Source: Pelargonium x hortorum
Lineage: Eukaryota > Streptophyta > Magnoliopsida > Geraniales > Geraniaceae
Direction of reading: 5' to 3'
NCBI GenBank assembly: GCA_036897525.1
Contig: JAYMTJ010000018.1
Location: 1 to 64,000 of the forward strand
Length of the DNA stretch: 64,000 bases
Below the pieces are notes generated by a model. That model saw only the letters and a list, made by a program, of their open reading frames with translations. It did no database searches and had not been told where the DNA came from. A program made the position numbers and the translations under genes. Below, piece by piece: positions 62,603 through 64,000 of this stretch (position 1 is the stretch's first letter; each line of letters opens with the position of its first letter).

Positions 62603-63384
62603 TAGATCAGAAACGTAAGATTATATATAAAACTACACAATATAGCTCCTAAAAAAACCTATTATACTAAACTTAAACTAGGGGTTACTAATTCCTAGTC
62701 AAACCCTACCCGGTCAATCCAACAAACAAAGAGTAGTTCAGTTTGATAGAAATAAAGAATGTAAAATCATACTTGTTAAGGGACAAAACTTCTGTGTTAA
62801 TTAACAAATTAAAATAATAAGGATTCCTTGACAAGGTTCAATACCAAAATTGAAGATATGCAATTCTAGACTCCTGGCATTTCATTTAATACGGGTACTT
62901 CTAGGGAATTTAATGAAGTTTAGATTTACTATGATTGAACAAACCTAAACATGAGGAACTGCTCATAGAAAAGTACTCGGGATAAGAGGGGGCAAGTTAA
63001 CAACTAGGGGAGCTCCTTCTATTCAAGTTGAAACCGATTCTATGTGCTTTATCTGTGCCTTGTCGATTTCTTTCTGCGTTTTGTGCTACTAATCGAGAGG
63101 TGGTCTTATATCTATCTGGATTATAGAAATTTTAACTCTTGAAAACACTTTTAAAAGCATCTAAAAATAATAAAAAAAAAAGGTTAACTATAAGAATAAA
63201 GAAAGGGTTAACCCTTGAGGGGTCCCTCTTCTTTACTGACCCACAAAAAGAAAATGAAGGAGCTGTTTTTCGAGTAATTAGTTTAGTAACCCCCTAAATC
63301 TAAAGTAAAGATACATCAATATTGTCTTGTTAATGCAACTATAACTTAAGTCCACGGGTTAAGTAAGTGTTAAGAGGGGATCCC

Positions 63385-63414
63385 AGATTATATATATATA
63401 TATATATATAATCT
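63385..63414. repeat. perfect 30-bp (TA)n palindrome
   Basis: AGATT, a run of alternating TA, and AATCT form a perfect inverted repeat of 30 bases. Such a stretch can extrude as a cruciform and is prone to length variation. No gene is adjacent. Confidence 0.9.
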
Positions 63415-64000
63415 TTTCAACACAAATCCTAGTAAACCCATGATTACCTTTGTAAAGGAGATCCGCCGGCTGGCTAGCACGAGTCTTTTGCAATTGAGTT
63501 AGTATCCGGTGTTAAAAAAATGAGTTAGTTGTATTTGGAGTAGTAATATTTAGATATGAAACGTATACTTGGTCAGAGCGTATAAAGCATCGGGCTCTTT
63601 TCGAGGGTTCAAGTGCTGTTACCATTAGATCCAAGATCTCCGTTTTCTCCTTTCTTCCGTATAGGACACGGAAGGAGCTCATGTACAAGAAGTTTCAAAA
63701 GAGAAAGATCTTCAATTTCGTTCAACAATACCATATGAAAAAGTGATGCTCTTCTCTTATAGGACCATGGCATTACTTAAAATCTAAAGTAAAACACACT
63801 CATTAAAGTATATGTTTTTCACAGGTTTCAGTTATCCTTTTAAGTACCCTTGAGCTATGCTAAAAATTCTTACAGTCTTTGGTCTATTTTGTATCACCTA
63901 TCTTGTTTTATTACCGAGTAGTATATCCATTTATAGTTAGTCTTATATAGGTGTTCTATTGGTTTATAGGTTATGTAATGTATTAGTTGTTAAGGATAAT

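Larger units (their letters stand above)
60868..64000. other. gene-free AT-rich spacer to the window edge
   Basis: No gene is recognised. It includes a promoter-like CATAAGAGAAG at 62592-62602, a hairpin CTTTTCC-ACAG-GGAAAAG at 62328-62345, and the perfect TA palindrome at 63385-63414. Confidence 0.55.

Noticed and set aside
63575-63640. TTGGTCAGAGC ... GAGGGTTCAAG, tRNA-like word order
   Set aside because: No anticodon stem and no acceptor stem. Only scattered consensus words remain.

Overview
The window looks like land-plant mitochondrial DNA, probably from an angiosperm with a large, gene-poor and partly AT-rich mitochondrial genome. Three things support this. There is a long plant-type atp1 (F1-ATPase alpha) reading frame at 4.6-5.5 kb. 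There is a decayed piece of the plastid rpl2 gene that still carries the end of its group II intron, at 8.0-8.4 kb, which is typical plastid-to-mitochondrion transferred DNA. There are two plastid-type tRNA-Asp(GUC) loci, at 12.9 kb and 27.7 kb. Species identity cannot be read from the sequence. No rRNA, nad, cox, cob, ccm, ribosomal-protein or matR gene was recognised.

Layout. 1-4.6 kb is a relatively GC-rich spacer with short dispersed repeats, including a GCGC-centred motif in both orientations. 4.6-5.56 kb, minus strand, holds an atp1 frame that lacks about the first 225 residues and ends in an unrelated tail. 5.56-8.04 kb is AT-rich spacer. 8.04-8.40 kb, minus strand, is the plastid rpl2 pseudogene. 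8.4-40.4 kb is almost all AT-rich spacer, broken only by the two trnD loci, a tRNA-like hairpin cluster next to a 43-bp tandem repeat near 35 kb, and a tRNA-like relic near 39.5 kb. 40.4-43.6 kb is less AT-rich and carries related fragments of an acidic, Glu-rich protein on the minus strand and a short Lys-rich frame on the plus strand. 43.6-60.6 kb is again spacer, with a purine-rich block at 49.4-50.1 kb and a less AT-rich island near 51.8-53.4 kb. A small unidentified frame with two CxxC pairs lies at 60.6 kb. The rest is spacer with a perfect TA palindrome at 63.4 kb.

Function. Only the tRNA-Asp at 27.7 kb looks potentially intact, because its stems carry compensating changes relative to the plastid form. 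The atp1 frame is open but cannot encode a whole subunit as it stands. The other recognisable pieces are relics. Two exact copies of an 11-base string matching the dicot mitochondrial promoter core occur on the plus strand, but neither sits directly upstream of a recognised gene. I found no defence system, CRISPR array or convincing mobile element. The points most worth a second look are the chimeric atp1, the divergent trnD pair, the acidic repeat protein and the local strand-composition blocks.
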